A DNA stretch of 64,000 nucleotides from Bimastos eiseni (GCA_959347315.1 OY365810.1:12296013-12360012), one strand, 5' to 3'; shown: positions 48,836 to 60,058, counted from the first letter of the stretch. Numbers and translations: made by a program. Notes: generated by a model not told the origin, from the letters alone.

Positions 48836-49390
48836 AGCTAGATATAAAAAGATCGATATTTATTCCATGTTTGATTTCAAAACCAATCACCTAGTCAACG
48901 AACGTCTGCAACTCGTCCAAAACTCATTAGCCAGAGCCACAACCAGAACACCCAAGTATCATCGCATCACTCCAATCCTAAAATCACTCCACCGGCTAAA
49001 AATTCCAGAGCGCATTCATTAAAAAGTACTATCGCTAAATTACAATTTCAAACAATGCTCCCAGCCAAATACCTTCGCTAACAGTTCACCATCCAGCCAG
49101 CCCGCTCTACCCGATCGTCATCCTATTCCATCCTTACTCGACCCCCAGTCACCTATCATCTCAAGTTATCCAAACGGTCCATATCCAACGTCTCACCACA
49201 TCTATCGAACGATCTGCCTCCTGAATGAGGTACTCTCTCGGTTTCCCCATCATCACTGCCTGTCATCCAACATCATCTGTTCCAAGCTCCCCTTTCCACC
49301 GCTTCCCGGGCATTTCATTCCTTACTCAATACTCAACTTTTCATGAACTCCTATCCAGACTCCTTACTTGACATTCCATCTGTCAATCCT
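48836..49390 (+). mobile_element. CR1/L2-like LINE 3' fragment
   Basis: The frame from about 48,836 reads NERLQLVQNSLARATTRTPK, then HRITPILKSLHRLKIPERI. This is a familiar stretch near the C-terminus of CR1/L2-type RT proteins. A stop at 49,020 and later frame changes follow, with SRPP/TYHLKLSKRSISN-like and NDLPPE remnants near 49,140-49,225. The copy is inactive and truncated at both ends. Confidence 0.7.
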
Positions 49391-49838
49391 TAACCAAAAC
49401 GACACCCTCCTCATCAGCTACTCTGCCTACCTGCTGACCTTCTGGAAACCGGACTCTGACTTCCCAAAACAACCCTTCTGATTTGATGCAGCACTCGTGA
49501 ATAAGTTGGTGCCCTGCGCTTGGCTTTCAGGTGGCGCTTTAGAAGTTCGGAGATTACGATTAAGATTACGATCTCAAACAATTTTACTCTGATATTGAGT
49601 GGACCAATTACTTCTGGGGGATTTCGAAGCTTCATATTTTGATTTTAAGCATATTATTTGTAGCAGAAAGGTTAAAGATCGCAAAGCTACAACGTGTATC
49701 ATTTAGAATCGAATATCCGGGATTTAAACGCAGCTAAATATTCGATATAAATTAAACTCATTAGAATACTATTTTATAATACAGAAGAAGGCATAAGTTC
49801 TAATATCAAGTTTGCTTGAAAATAATTCTTTATTAACC
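49391..49838. other. 3' flank of TRIM gene C
   Basis: No feature recognised. Confidence 0.35.
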
Positions 49839-49844
49839 TTATTC
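49839..49844 (-). promoter_or_regulatory. Polyadenylation signal of TRIM gene C
   Basis: AATAAA on the minus strand, about 105 bases past the stop of the gene C propeller exon. Confidence 0.5.
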
Positions 49845-49949
49845 ACCGATGATTAAATCATGAAACTATTATTTAAGGTTAATACAGTCTCTATAAAAAT
49901 CTCTATAAAAGGTAGGCCTAATCGTGTAGGTATATATTCCTAGATGTAT

Positions 49950-50780
49950 TCAATATAGAACGGACAATATTTTGCATGATCTTTCATCAATGTCGTCAAC
50001 CGCAACAAAAAGCCTACTTCTTGACTTATCCAAGGCTATTGCTAATGGATCAAACAATCCAAGTTTCGATGAAATTAATTCTCTTTGAAATTCCAGGTTT
50101 GAATTGAGCAACAGGACCCGTCTGTTGCCTCTGTCAGCTACAATCACGGATCCCTTATAGTCTATGGCCAACTGTTCAGGCCAATAAAGCGGTTCAAACG
50201 CTGATTCCACATTTCCTTTAAAAGAGTTGATTTCTTCTCCAGCTACGTTTAATTCAAATACACCGCCATCTACTCCACCTTTGCTGACAAGAAAATTACC
50301 GGCCGGTAGCTTCACTCCATATCTAGGGTTTGATTTTAACGCCACCTGGCAGATCAATCTGTTTTCCAGAATAGGTGAGTACTCTTTCAATTTCTTTTCG
50401 TTCAAAAAAATAACAGTGACATTTAAGTCAGGATTTACAGAGAGGCGAACATTCAGGTCCCCGCTGAACCAGGTCGATATGATTGATCCCATACTATCAA
50501 CCCGATAGATCTTACCGATTGGATCACCACGATCTGTTGCATCGAGTATGAACAAGCATTTGAGCTTTGAACAAGCGACCATATCATCTGGGCAGCATAA
50601 TCCAGCCAATTTCCACGACCTTTTTAATTTGAATGTCACAGAGTCATACACTTCAATGACTGCATTCCTTGCAGTAGCAATGAACAACTCATTTTCAATT
50701 ATGGCTATTCCGGTGATAAGGTCATATTTCGTAAGAACTGCGCGGAATGCTTCTTCTCGTGTATCTGATCCTCTTGTGAT
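49950..50780 (-). CDS. TRIM-type protein C, NHL-like beta-propeller exon
   Basis: Terminal exon of gene C, paralogous to the gene B propeller. Blade landmarks include GIAIIENELFIATARN, CLFILDATDRG, LAIDYKGSVIVADRGNRRV and LLLNSNLEFQRELISS, then RLFVAVDD. The acceptor GTTTGTTTCAG gives an exon from 50,780 in phase 0, which matches the phase-0 end of the upstream linker exon. A second possible acceptor 13 bases further (AGGATCAG) would give the phase-1 start used in gene B. With the phase-0 choice, the three exons (57,469-56,329, 54,243-54,011 and this one) add up to 2,205 bases, 734 residues plus stop, open throughout. Confidence 0.85.
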   Translation of the reverse strand: MTRGSDTREEAFRAVLTKYDLITGIAIIENELFIATARNAVIEVYDSVTFKLKRSWKLAGLCCPDDMVACSKLKCLFILDATDRGDPIGKIYRVDSMGSIISTWFSGDLNVRLSVNPDLNVTVIFLNEKKLKEYSPILENRLICQVALKSNPRYGVKLPAGNFLVSKGGVDGGVFELNVAGEEINSFKGNVESAFEPLYWPEQLAIDYKGSVIVADRGNRRVLLLNSNLEFQRELISSKLGLFDPLAIALDKSRSRLFVAVDDIDERSCKILSVLY

Positions 50781-51780
50781 CTGAAACAAACAACGTTTCG
50801 TTTACTACTAAGGAAATTTTAAGATATGTTAACATTTTAATAACATATATTCGCATAATGGAAATATTTTAGTAACACTTGGAGATGAAACAATAGAGTT
50901 GACAGTCGTTCAGCATGGCAACAATAGTTTTCTGTACATGGACATTAAGTCAAACACAGCTAGATATCAAGGAAACAGTGTTTGTGCATTTTATTACAAC
51001 GCCTGAAGTTATTGTTATGATCATTGCCAACCAAATAATTTATTATCTCCTGAATTAGCTTGTCTAATAATTGCTGGCTCTCCGCTAGCTGCCTATGGCC
51101 TCGCCTCTGCCAACGACTTGAAACTGATCGAAGTGTACGTAAACATGCGACGCACACCCCCAGCAAATAAACTGCCATAGACTCACCTTGGGCAGACTTA
51201 CATGCAGTTACATGTAGGGACACAGCAGCTTTATAGATTGACTTGTGAATGGTTTTTATACTCGTCTCAATTCGTGTGGCAGACCTACCACCAAGTAGAC
51301 GCCAACTTAGTTTAGCTGCAGCTTGATAAACTGGTTAACATAACGGAATTTAAAATACTTGGATATAGACAGCGTTAGGAAAGCAGTTTAAGGTAACGGG
51401 TAAGGAATCGATGAAAGGTCCTTGGGCGACGGATGAGCTAATGGTGATTAAGTGTTCAGAATAGAAGCGTAGAAAGAATATTAAGCTCACACTAAGAATA
51501 GGTTGCCTCTGGAACCTTCAATTGCATTGTCCTAAAAATGCCTGATATCTACGAATTCGGTTATAGGCCTAATTCACAGACAATTTTAGATACGATACCT
51601 AAATTAGATATTGAAAAATACTGGTGCAACAGAGAAGCATGCGTTAAAGCTGCACACATATTCACTTTATCTTAGGAAAACACTTTTGCATCCCCTGAGT
51701 ATTCATGTTTAAACGGCAATCTGATTATCTTGTTGAAAGACCATTTTGCGCATATCAAAAAAGAAATGATGGCCAACATG
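50781..51780 (-). other. Intron sequence of TRIM gene C
   Basis: No exon recognised. Ordinary AT-rich intron up to the hAT-type insertion. Confidence 0.5.
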
Positions 51781-52560
51781 CAGAGTTGCTAGTCGACCCT
51801 AGGGTCGGGTCGATTCGGATCGAGTCGGATACTCGGATTGGGGTCGGGTCACGAATATCGACCCATCATTTTTGGGCAGAACCTGATTTCAACTCTGCGG
51901 AAGTAGGTGCATCACAGAATAATAGATAAAATCGATATATCTGTTTGGCTGCATGCCTCAGGATTGCTGAGGTTTGAACCAGAATAAATCGATAGGGTTA
52001 TGATATGAAAAGCAGGATCCAGGATTGTATATGATGATGATGATGATGACGATGATGATGACGACGATGATTTGAGGTAGATTTGAACCTGCGACACTTT
52101 GGCTGCAAGACATATAACATACTGCAACGCCACCGCGTCTCATCGTGTGTATTTTTCATTAAAGGAGAAGATATTATTAATACTACACAATCGTTCGCAT
52201 TTGCAGTGGCATACTTACTAATATCAAGAATTTCTTGCATGAAGTTATTCAGAAAGTAAGTCTAGGCTAAATGGAAGAAACGAATGGTATCTAACCTGAT
52301 ACGTTTAACAATTATGAGCTTATATATATATCAATATTCTTATTCTATATAGCGGTCTCACCATATTGAGTTTTACCGACATTAGAATTTGAAGCTAAGT
52401 AATAATTATTATAAGTAAAATAAAAACTAAAAGCCGGGTCGGGTTAGATCAGGTCTTGTCCGTGTGGGTAGGGTCAGGTCACATATTTAACCTTGTAAGT
52501 AGGTTCGGGTCCATTTTAAATGGGTCGGATCATGTAAATTTGATCCAATGGTCAACTCTG
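51781..52560. mobile_element. hAT-type non-autonomous transposon (MITE), intact ends
   Basis: A 780-bp element. Its ends are inverted repeats beginning CAGAGTTG (left, 51,781; right, reverse complement at 52,553-52,560). It is flanked by an 8-bp target duplication with one mismatch (CCAACATG at 51,773-51,780, CCTACATG at 52,561-52,568). Both subterminal regions are packed with GGGTCGG/GGGTC words, the usual arrangement of transposase-binding repeats in hAT elements. No transposase is encoded. It lies in an intron of gene C. Confidence 0.85.
52015..52145 (-). repeat. tRNA-like SINE nested in the hAT element
   Basis: On the minus strand: a GGTGGCGTTGCAGTATG segment (A-box-like region), then CGCAGGTTCAAATCTACC (B-box GGTTCAAATC), then a (ATC/GTC)n tail. 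The spacing suits a tRNA-derived SINE head. No cloverleaf good enough for a functional tRNA could be drawn. Confidence 0.5.
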
Positions 52561-52843
52561 CCTACATGATATACTTACAAATGATCCTAAATGATAATGA
52601 ACCATTGTTTCATGAATATAGGCCGACGCTCCATTCTTTGACCTGAATAACTTATGCCTTGATTAGCAAAGATGCTACGATCGCGTTTCTTGTTGGCTGT
52701 TTGAAAGTGACCAGCAAATCACACCATGTTTCATGTAGGTATCGTATCTATGATAGGTCTCGAATTAGGGAGCAATCTTTAGATATCTGACATAATTTTA
52801 CACTTTTTATAAGTTGATACAGCTTTGTTTGCACGGCAATCAC

Positions 52844-53030
52844 CTTCATTTCAAGCGGATTGTCAACAGTCTTATGTTCTCCCAGTGGATTCGTGTTCGT
52901 TTCTTTGCTAATCGCCTCTTCAACCATCTTAGTAGTAGCGACTGAATCAACACAGACTTGGTCATCCAATTTCGGCTGCTTCTCCTCATAGCTCATACTT
53001 GGATTTGCGGTCTTTTGTTTGTCTCTGAGT
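52844..53030 (-). pseudogene. Second, probably decayed copy of the gene C linker exon
   Basis: It encodes DKQKTANPSMSYEEKQPKLD and DDQVCVDSVATTKMVEEAIS, clearly paralogous to the linker at 54,011-54,243. Frame is kept for about 60 residues. However, a stop lies just upstream in frame, the CTGCAG acceptor of the other copy has no counterpart in the right phase, and the GTGAGC donor is replaced by TATCAA. It could still be an alternative exon using other sites (for example ATGAAG|GTGATT), but decay is more likely. Confidence 0.6.
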
Positions 53031-53587
53031 TTCCACCTTCATATGCAGAGGCCATGGGAATTATGTTGTAAGTACTTCACACAGTCAAAGCAACCTCAAG
53101 GTTAGCTCAAGTACTGCTCTTCCACCTAAATCCCGACATTAACCAATTAAAAGTATCTGCCTATTGAATTTTGACATTTACCCTGTTATCACCAGCCAAA
53201 TGTACTCGACTATGTTATAGCCACATAATAGTTGTTTGTAGTCATTGATTAAACATGAAATCCTAATCAAAACTCTGGCATATTAGGTAAGTAATTGCGA
53301 AGGCGCTAGAGAAATGTCTGTACAGATGCATATTAAATATTAGATCTAAATAACTTGTATGTTGACATGAATCTTGCGGCAAGTTAAAACCGAAATTTAT
53401 TTGGCATCCAGCCCATACGCTGTTGCAATGACCATGTTACAAACCTCATGATGATAGAAATGATTTATTTGTATGAAATTTTACTGTATATTGTACAAAA
53501 TAGTAGGCCTACCTTATAATATATATACCTTAAAGGCATCCTGAATATCTCAATTCTATGGAGCAGTTATGATAAGATGAACTTTGT

Positions 53588-53720
53588 TAAGATAATTTGT
53601 GCCCCCTCCCATTTTTCTAATTTCTGGGGGCAAAATTCAAAAAGTGGGGAAGGGGGCAAAATAACTTTTATCGCGCAATATTTTAGAAATTATGCCCTCC
53701 CAACTTTTCAAAACCTTTTC
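53588..53720. repeat. G/C-run foldback
   Basis: GTGCCCCCTCCCATTTTTC, GGGGGCAAAATTC, AGTGGGGAAGGGGGCAAAAT and ATGCCCTCCCAACTTTTC form interlocking inverted repeats. Similar G/C-run pieces occur near 21.1, 36.5 and 47.45 kb, which suggests remnants of one MITE family. Confidence 0.5.
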
Positions 53721-54010
53721 GCACCTCTGGCCTACGCATATCCAAATATAAATTTAGCCGTACTCATACTTTAGGTCTAAAAGATAATGAATCGATGTTC
53801 ATGAATATCGACCAAAATTTCATAACTTTGATAAGTTATCCCTGAGTTCTCTAAGATGCCTTGCTTGCGTTTCCTATATTTCTGATTAAAAATGACTAAC
53901 AAATCACACCACGCCGTATTTGGGTATCGTAGCCTATCTATGATTGGCGGCGAATTATGGAGCAACCTCTAGATATCTGACATAATTTTAGCATTTTCTT
54001 ATTAGCTCAC

Positions 54011-54243
54011 ACGGCTTGAGTGAACGATTATAACCTTCATTTGAAGCGGTCTTTCAATAATCTTATGTTCTTCCTGTGGATTCGTGTTTGTTTCTCTGTT
54101 GGCCGCCTCTATAACCGTCTGAGTAGTAGCGACTGAACCAACATAGATTTGGTCATCTGATTTCGACTGTTTCTCCTTCTCGCTCATACTTGGACGTGCG
54201 GTCTCTTGTTTGTCGCCCATTGCAGTTTTGTTTATTCGGTTAT
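54011..54243 (-). CDS. TRIM-type protein C, linker exon
   Basis: The acceptor CGCTGCAG and a phase-1 start (AT AAC CGA) match the phase in which the RING exon ends. It encodes about 77 hydrophilic residues including GDKQETARPSMSEKEKQSKS, then DDQIYVGSVATTQ. It ends in phase 0 at CGT|GTGAGC (54,010); an alternative phase-0 donor is ATGAAG|GTTATA at 54,035. It plays the same part as the lysine-rich linker of gene B but is not similar in sequence. An internal ATG (MGDKQ) means a separate small transcript cannot be excluded. Confidence 0.65.
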
Positions 54244-54420
54244 CTGCAGCGAAGCATTGCACAAAATGAAAGATGGAAACATGGTGCTCAAAGATATGAG
54301 TTTGTTTAGGTAGATATCTTGTAGGTTTCTCAACTTAAATATGCAATTATGTACAATATCGTTGCACTTTCACGTGTATTCCTATAAGCTTAAGCCACAT
54401 ATAAGACAAATGTAACTATA

Positions 54421-55175
54421 CAGGGTGGCCCAAAAAAGTAGAATATCTCGTGCAATTTAATATAACTAGCTTACAATTTTTCTACTGTATTTATATTAGC
54501 TTAAATAGCTTACTGATCTACTTGCTTACCTATTTAGCCGAAAAGGCAAGTTCCTGAGAGGAGATCTATACGATAACGTGAACATTTCAGCCGTAGTATC
54601 GTGGTATCAGCAGGTGTGTCTCGAATGGAGAAAACTAGTATTGTGTTCGTTAAACCATGCACCAAAACAGTGAATAATATTGTGAAAATATTTTCAGACA
54701 TGGTTTTCCGCCTAAGATTCAAGCGACCTGTGGTCGCTATAACTGGGCATCGCAGCAGGATGGAGCTCCATGTCACACAGCCAAGAAAGAAGATAAAGTT
54801 TCTTCATCTGGACAATGTTTCCTTTAGCGAGTCAAACAAGTGGTCACCGCACAGTACAAATTTAAACCCAGTCGATTATACCAGTATGGGGTGCATTGCA
54901 AGAAAAAAGTCTACCATCAGCGAAAATATACCACAGTTGAGCAACTCAAGTTAGCAATAATCGAGGAATGGAGAAATCTAGGACAGCGCTTTATTGACAG
55001 AAGCATAAAGAGTGGCATCAGCGCTTACAAAAAGTCGTTGAGAAGCATTGAACATGTTTTCTGATTGGCGCAATTACAACTTGGCAGAAAAAAGTAAATT
55101 ACAGAAAGTCATATTAATTCAATTATATTAAATAACCTTTTCTACGAGATGCTCTCATTTTTGGAGGCGACCCTG
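54421..55175 (+). mobile_element. Decayed Tc1/mariner-superfamily element with TIRs
   Basis: A 755-bp element inserted at TA (TA at 54,419-54,420 and 55,176-55,177). The ends are diverged inverted repeats: CAGGGTGGCC...ATCTCGT on the left, and CAGGGTCGCC...ATCTCGT read inward from the right. Inside are remains of a DDD/DDE transposase in shifting frames: VSAGVSRMEKTS near 54,605; QQDGAPCHTA (second catalytic Asp) near 54,750; PHSTNLNPVDY (third catalytic residue) near 54,850; then the EEWRNLGQ tail. The N-terminal DNA-binding part is missing, and the frame breaks mean no active enzyme. Confidence 0.85.
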
Positions 55176-56328
55176 TACATACTTACTTCTGCAAACATAA
55201 GAACGGCGTGTTTTTAAGCAACACATGCCTATTGTATAACAGAGCATTATATTTTCTTTATTCAGCAAGACTTTTCACACCACATAGTCACAATAATGAG
55301 AGTTAAACATGAACCTCTAATCATGTCTCTATATTTAAAAATCAAAAATAAGAAGTATATTAAAAGGGATACTAGCATATATCAAGGACCAAATAATGAG
55401 TATTTATAGATTCTCAAATTGGCAATTAGTCGATTGCAACAATTTCTCGTATCTCTTTTATTTAGCAGGCTGATTAAAATTTATGCATACGGTACCTTGC
55501 TTTTTCAATTGCTCACTGACTTTAAGGCTTCTTGCAAGTTTGCAAGTATTAAGAATAAGTTTGCAGGTATTAAGTTTTGTTGTATATACAACGTTTAAAT
55601 TTGCAGTCCCGCAACAATTGTGTTGCTAACTCTGAATCTCTGGACCACCACATATCGAGAGAAACTTCACAATCTTTTGAGACCCAACAAGAGTTCTAAC
55701 TAGATCTGTAACAACGGTTTTATTTTGACAGGAAACGATATGGGCTATCACCCTGACACCGTTTTATAATGGCAAAATCGTACCCTGCCCTCGAGATGAT
55801 GACCAAAATGCTTTAAAACATTTTCTTTGTCTATGCATGTAGTTGATTCATGCTGGAAAATTAACAATACAAATGAAAGAATAACAGCATATTGGTAGAT
55901 TGTCTTCTTTATGTTTGAAATATACCTACCACAATTGTCTTCTAGCAACCTTGCCACCCAACCCCCTATGTAAGCTGCCATTGCGCTATTCGTAGGGCAA
56001 AGAAAAGTTCAGGAAATGTGTTTATAGGCCTACAAAATCCCAATGAAACTTTGTAGCTGCCGCATCAACTTGCTTTATTTGTTCTTTTCTATTGTGGTGA
56101 GACAAATGTGAAGAGTTCTTGACAATTTGCATAGAAAATGAAAAATCGGTAATAAGTTGTAAAAATAGGAGGGCACAAAACGGAAGATTTTGATCTCCCA
56201 GTTAACGTTAATTGGAGGACTTGAGACGAAAGCTAATTCCAGCTAACTGTCGTAAAGCAGAAAAATTGGCAACTCATGCGTATATGCATCAAAGAAATCA
56301 CACATAGAGTACACATTTGCGAGCCTAC
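55176..56328 (-). other. Intron of TRIM gene C
   Basis: No exon recognised. A 77-codon minus-strand ORF (55,748-55,981) has no known domain and no convincing splice sites. Confidence 0.5.
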
Positions 56329-57469
56329 CTTCAATCTTTCCAATGATATTTGCACCGTTATCCTTAAGAAATTTGTTCAAATTTGAGTTTTTTAAGACAG
56401 CGCGAGATAGTTGAAAATTGCGTTGACAGATTGATTCAGTCTCTTCTTGCAATTCAATTGCTCTTTGGTTTAACTGAGTCTCATCTCTGCATATATCTTC
56501 GGCTGATCCCTTTGTTGTAATCTCCTGACAATACCGAGAGTAGCATTCCTCATTAGCAATTTGCATTTCGATATCTTCTTCCTCCGATTCGACCATTATC
56601 AGCTGTTTTGTACGCATCGCTTCTACGTCCAACAGCAACTGTTCTGCGTGTTTATCTATTGTTTCCTTCAGCAGAGCCCTCCGCAGATTAATATCGTTCT
56701 GTAGGCTCTCCATATCAGAAATTAAATTAAGCTTCGCTTGACTCACTTCCTCCTTTTTCTTCAGAAGTCCTTTATTTTTAAGGGCAAGACTCTGAACTGT
56801 GGCTTGGATTTCTTTACGAAATTCATCAGCAGCTATTTCTACGTCTGACCTAATGTGACCCTGGTGGCTTTCAATGTAGCAAAAGCTACAAACAACTTTC
56901 TTGCAGTCTGAGCAATAAAGTTGCGATAGTTCACTGTTGTGATCCTTGCAAAACTCGAGAATCAATTTTGATACGTTCTGACCTGTCATTGGTTGGGTTT
57001 CCATAGCCACGAGTTTATGACTTGTGGTCAATCTACTGTTTCGGTGAATTTTTAGACATTGCTTGCACAACTTTAGGCAACAAACTGTGCAAAACATATC
57101 AGTTGATGGAACCTGAGTATCTGAGGTTGGATCATTGCAATCTTCTATGCAGCCATCGCATAAATTGCTGGATGACGAACGGCTTACAATCCTTCCTATT
57201 TCCGTTTGTCTCGCCAGAAAGAAATTCTTCTGTGTTCCTGTAAGCCCTTCTAATGGAATGGTAAATTCCCTATTACATAACGGACAGTGCATGTTCTGTC
57301 CAGCTATCTTGCAAGATTTTGACCCAACGTTTTCAAGGCATTTCATGCAGAATGTATGGACACAAGGCAATAATCTAGGATCTGCAAATGTCTCAGTACA
57401 TATGCAACATTTGGTTAAATCCTTCAATTGTTGTCGAAATTTTGAGTTGATTGTCTCTTTCGAATCCAT
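56329..57469 (-). CDS. TRIM-type protein C, RING/B-box/coiled-coil exon
   Basis: A probable RING E3 ubiquitin ligase. From the ATG at 57,469 (MDSKET): C3HC4 RING at residues 21-66 (CCICTE...CVHTFC..C...CPLC), first B-box at about 104-153 (CDGC...CTVCC..C..C...H), second B-box at 173-206 (FCKDH...CSDC..VVCSFC...H..H), then a long coiled coil. It leaves through GAAG|GTAGGC at 56,329/56,328 in phase 1; read through, it would stop near 56,243. It is closest in layout to gene B. The three RING exons share the order, the phase-1 donor and the sequence IQKNFF/TQKNFF after the RING, so they are recent tandem paralogues. Confidence 0.88.
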
Positions 57470-59822
57470 TTTCACTTTCGTTTTGAGAAATTCTTCGGAC
57501 TATAATTAACCTGTCAAAACCCGTAAGACCAAAGCTGTATAGGCCTAATGTTCACTCGTATACCTGGTGATTGCGTGTCCTCTAAGAAAATGGCAAAGAA
57601 TTAGAAATGGATATTGATCTAATTTTAAAACGATTGACTGTTCAAGTAATGCGCTGAATAGTGTAAATAGAATAATATCCTGTCGTCGATTTACATATGT
57701 TGCAGTTGAAGCCAGTGTTATTTTCCACCAACCAGTTTCAATGAAACACTGTTATGAAAGGAAAGATGATACATATATGATCGAAATATTATTATTATGA
57801 CCACAGATATATATTATTTACCATAGACATACTACCATAATATATGACCACAGATTTCTGGCCATTGAATATAATGAAGATGAATAGTTTACCGAAATAT
57901 GCGACTTATACAAAACGAGAGGAATGAACTTATTTTAGTTTACAATGCGTAAAATCGCATTCATAAGCGAATCAATTTAAAACTATACAACAACAAAACA
58001 TTGAGAAGCAATACTAGACCAACATGTTTCAAATTCAATTGGAAAAAAACCCGCAATAATCTTATAAATAGATGGACACCTAATACGCTCAATTGTCAAA
58101 GAGGATGAACAAAACGCCAGAGTCAAGCTCTCAGAAAAATCAACGGCATTAGCAATTCTAAATCCAGTGTCATGGCAAATAGCCTACCTTAAATCGGTGG
58201 TTCTTAATTTTCTATTCTCTGTTGTTGTTCCAAAAAACTAGACAGTTACATTAGTACCTATTTTCAAGAATGTTGATAAGGATGAACCTTCTAATCATCG
58301 GACAATTTCAATTATCCCCATTTCTCACAATAAGCTGTTATGACGTCTTGCCGCGTTACATCTTCTCTTAACAAGCCGAGGGGTTCTTTCTGTGCGAGAA
58401 ATTTTATTCTGCCAAGGACTCTTCCGTTTAATAATTAAATTAGCTCTACCTTTTTTTTACTAGTATGATTATTATTATTGCTAGGATCACTATTATTGTT
58501 ATTACAAACTATTATTTTATAAATATTTTTATTATAATTATCATTGCTACTACTACTATTATTATTGTCATCATCATCATCATTAATACTATCAGAGGTA
58601 AATGCAATCCCTCAAGAATTTAAAAATTATAGATGGCATCAATCTCATTCATCGACAACACAATAAATCATCAACTCCACACTGTGGAATTCTCTTAATT
58701 AATGTTAGTTAACTTAGTTTTAACTAGAGGTTTGTTTTGGCGAGTTAGGAACGAGAACGACATGAGATGGCAAGCTCTCAATCTGAACCCACACAGTCCT
58801 CGAATATTGGACAATAATCCTCTGTCAATTATCATCACGCCATGGTTGGTACACGCATTCGGCGTACACCAATTCATGCACTGGTCTTCGAAATAATTTT
58901 ATTTCATTATTTCCATTCTGTATCCTACTAAAAAACTTTAAATAGAAGAAACAACGAAGAAGCAAAACAAAACACACAATTAATTCTGAATGAGTTTTTA
59001 ATAATTTAAAGAAACTAATAATTGCTACGAGAAAAAAAATGTATTAAACATTTTAATGCAACATATTAAGAATGACAAAATCTTGTCACTCGCATTCTAT
59101 GAAATAAATTAGGCATGCATAGGCCTACTGACTTAAGAGGAAGCAGAATGTTGGCTGAAACAATTCTGTGGTGGAACAATTAGGCTATGTGAACGCGTTC
59201 TTAAAATGAAACAGGATCTTTGTAAACCGAAAGAAAAATTAGTGTTTCAGGTTGCTAATGCTTCAAAATCATTAAGAGGAAATAGTCGCGATCATCTGAA
59301 GCCATACGAGAATAGATCCAACATAGCAGTAGTCGTTTATCTTACTGTCTCTTCTTGCAAAACAGTTGAAACAATTTCTACCATTACGACGTTGCTGAAT
59401 GTGTAATACCAATAGTTCTAGGAAATTTTTACTATCTCATCAAATGCAGAAAGCTTCGTTTGCTAATTAGATCTACATGTATTACACATATATAGAGCAG
59501 TTCGCAGAATTGCTTTGGAGAATCTCTCCTTATAATTTAAGCTGTCAATTGCCCATTGTTAGTACCCATCGTAATCGAAAAAAGTCTATAACTGACTCAT
59601 TAAGAATTATACACCACCGCGTTTTAATATATTTCGGGTACAGTATAGGACATATGTAAATAGAAGGAATATTTCGCTTTCCGGATGATGGTGGTACTGT
59701 TCTGTGCAGAGTGACAAATCCAAGGACACTCTGGATGCACTTGTCGTATAACCCACTCCACTCGTTTCTCAGCGGAAAACAAGCAAAATCAGTAAATGAG
59801 TAACATTTTATCATTCTGTTGA
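57470..59822. other. Gene-free stretch upstream of TRIM gene C
   Basis: AT-rich. An ATT/ATC microsatellite lies at about 58,465-58,585. No promoter element could be called. A minus-strand ORF at 59,545-59,814 is unrecognised. Confidence 0.4.
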
Positions 59823-60058
59823 CTAGTTTAACTTCGACAGTTGAAGATGCTTCATTGTGCCATTGTGTAGATAATCCAGTTCAGGAAGAATGATGGTGCA
59901 ACCATAACTACTAAGCATCCGAAACTCCTCTAGCAACGTAGGCCAATATCTGATAATGGCCACAGCGATATTTGAATATTTCGTTGCCAATGGGTATAGG
60001 ATATCATTTGATATAGTTATGAAGTCTTGTCTCATCTTATATTGTGGCGTTCTGCCGC
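59823..60058 (-). CDS. Protein-like ORF segment, unidentified; possibly the next exon of the Mab-21-like gene
   Basis: About 75 codons that look like real protein (for example DFITISNDILYPLATKYSNI, then YWPTLLEEFRMLSSYG, ending KHLQLSKLN and a stop). They run up to the edge of the hairpin-rich DNA at about 60,050. On the minus strand this is downstream of the Mab-21 exon at 63.35-63.93 kb, so it could be a C-terminal exon of that gene separated by the inserted DNA. I recognise no domain and no clean acceptor. Confidence 0.3.

Larger units (their letters stand above)
52570..54243 (-). repeat. Tandem segmental duplication of about 0.5 kb
   Basis: 52,570-53,030 and 53,770-54,243 align along their length. 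Shared words include AGATATCTGACATAATTTTA (52,780 and 53,970 areas), CTATGAT near TCGTATCTATGATAGG / TCGTAGCCTATCTATGATTGG, and CAAATCACACCA. Each carries one copy of the linker exon. About 0.7 kb of other sequence, including the G/C-run foldback at 53,588-53,720, separates them. Confidence 0.75.

Noticed and set aside
48732..49022. 96-codon ORF as an independent small gene
   Set aside because: Its second half is the C-terminal part of a CR1/L2-type LINE protein.
52060..52145. Functional tRNA gene on the minus strand
   Set aside because: The B-box is present, but acceptor and anticodon stems do not pair well and a simple-repeat tail follows, so a SINE is the better reading.
54601..55064. Two overlapping ORFs as host genes
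   Set aside because: They are pieces of one Tc1/mariner transposase in different frames, inside matching terminal inverted repeats.
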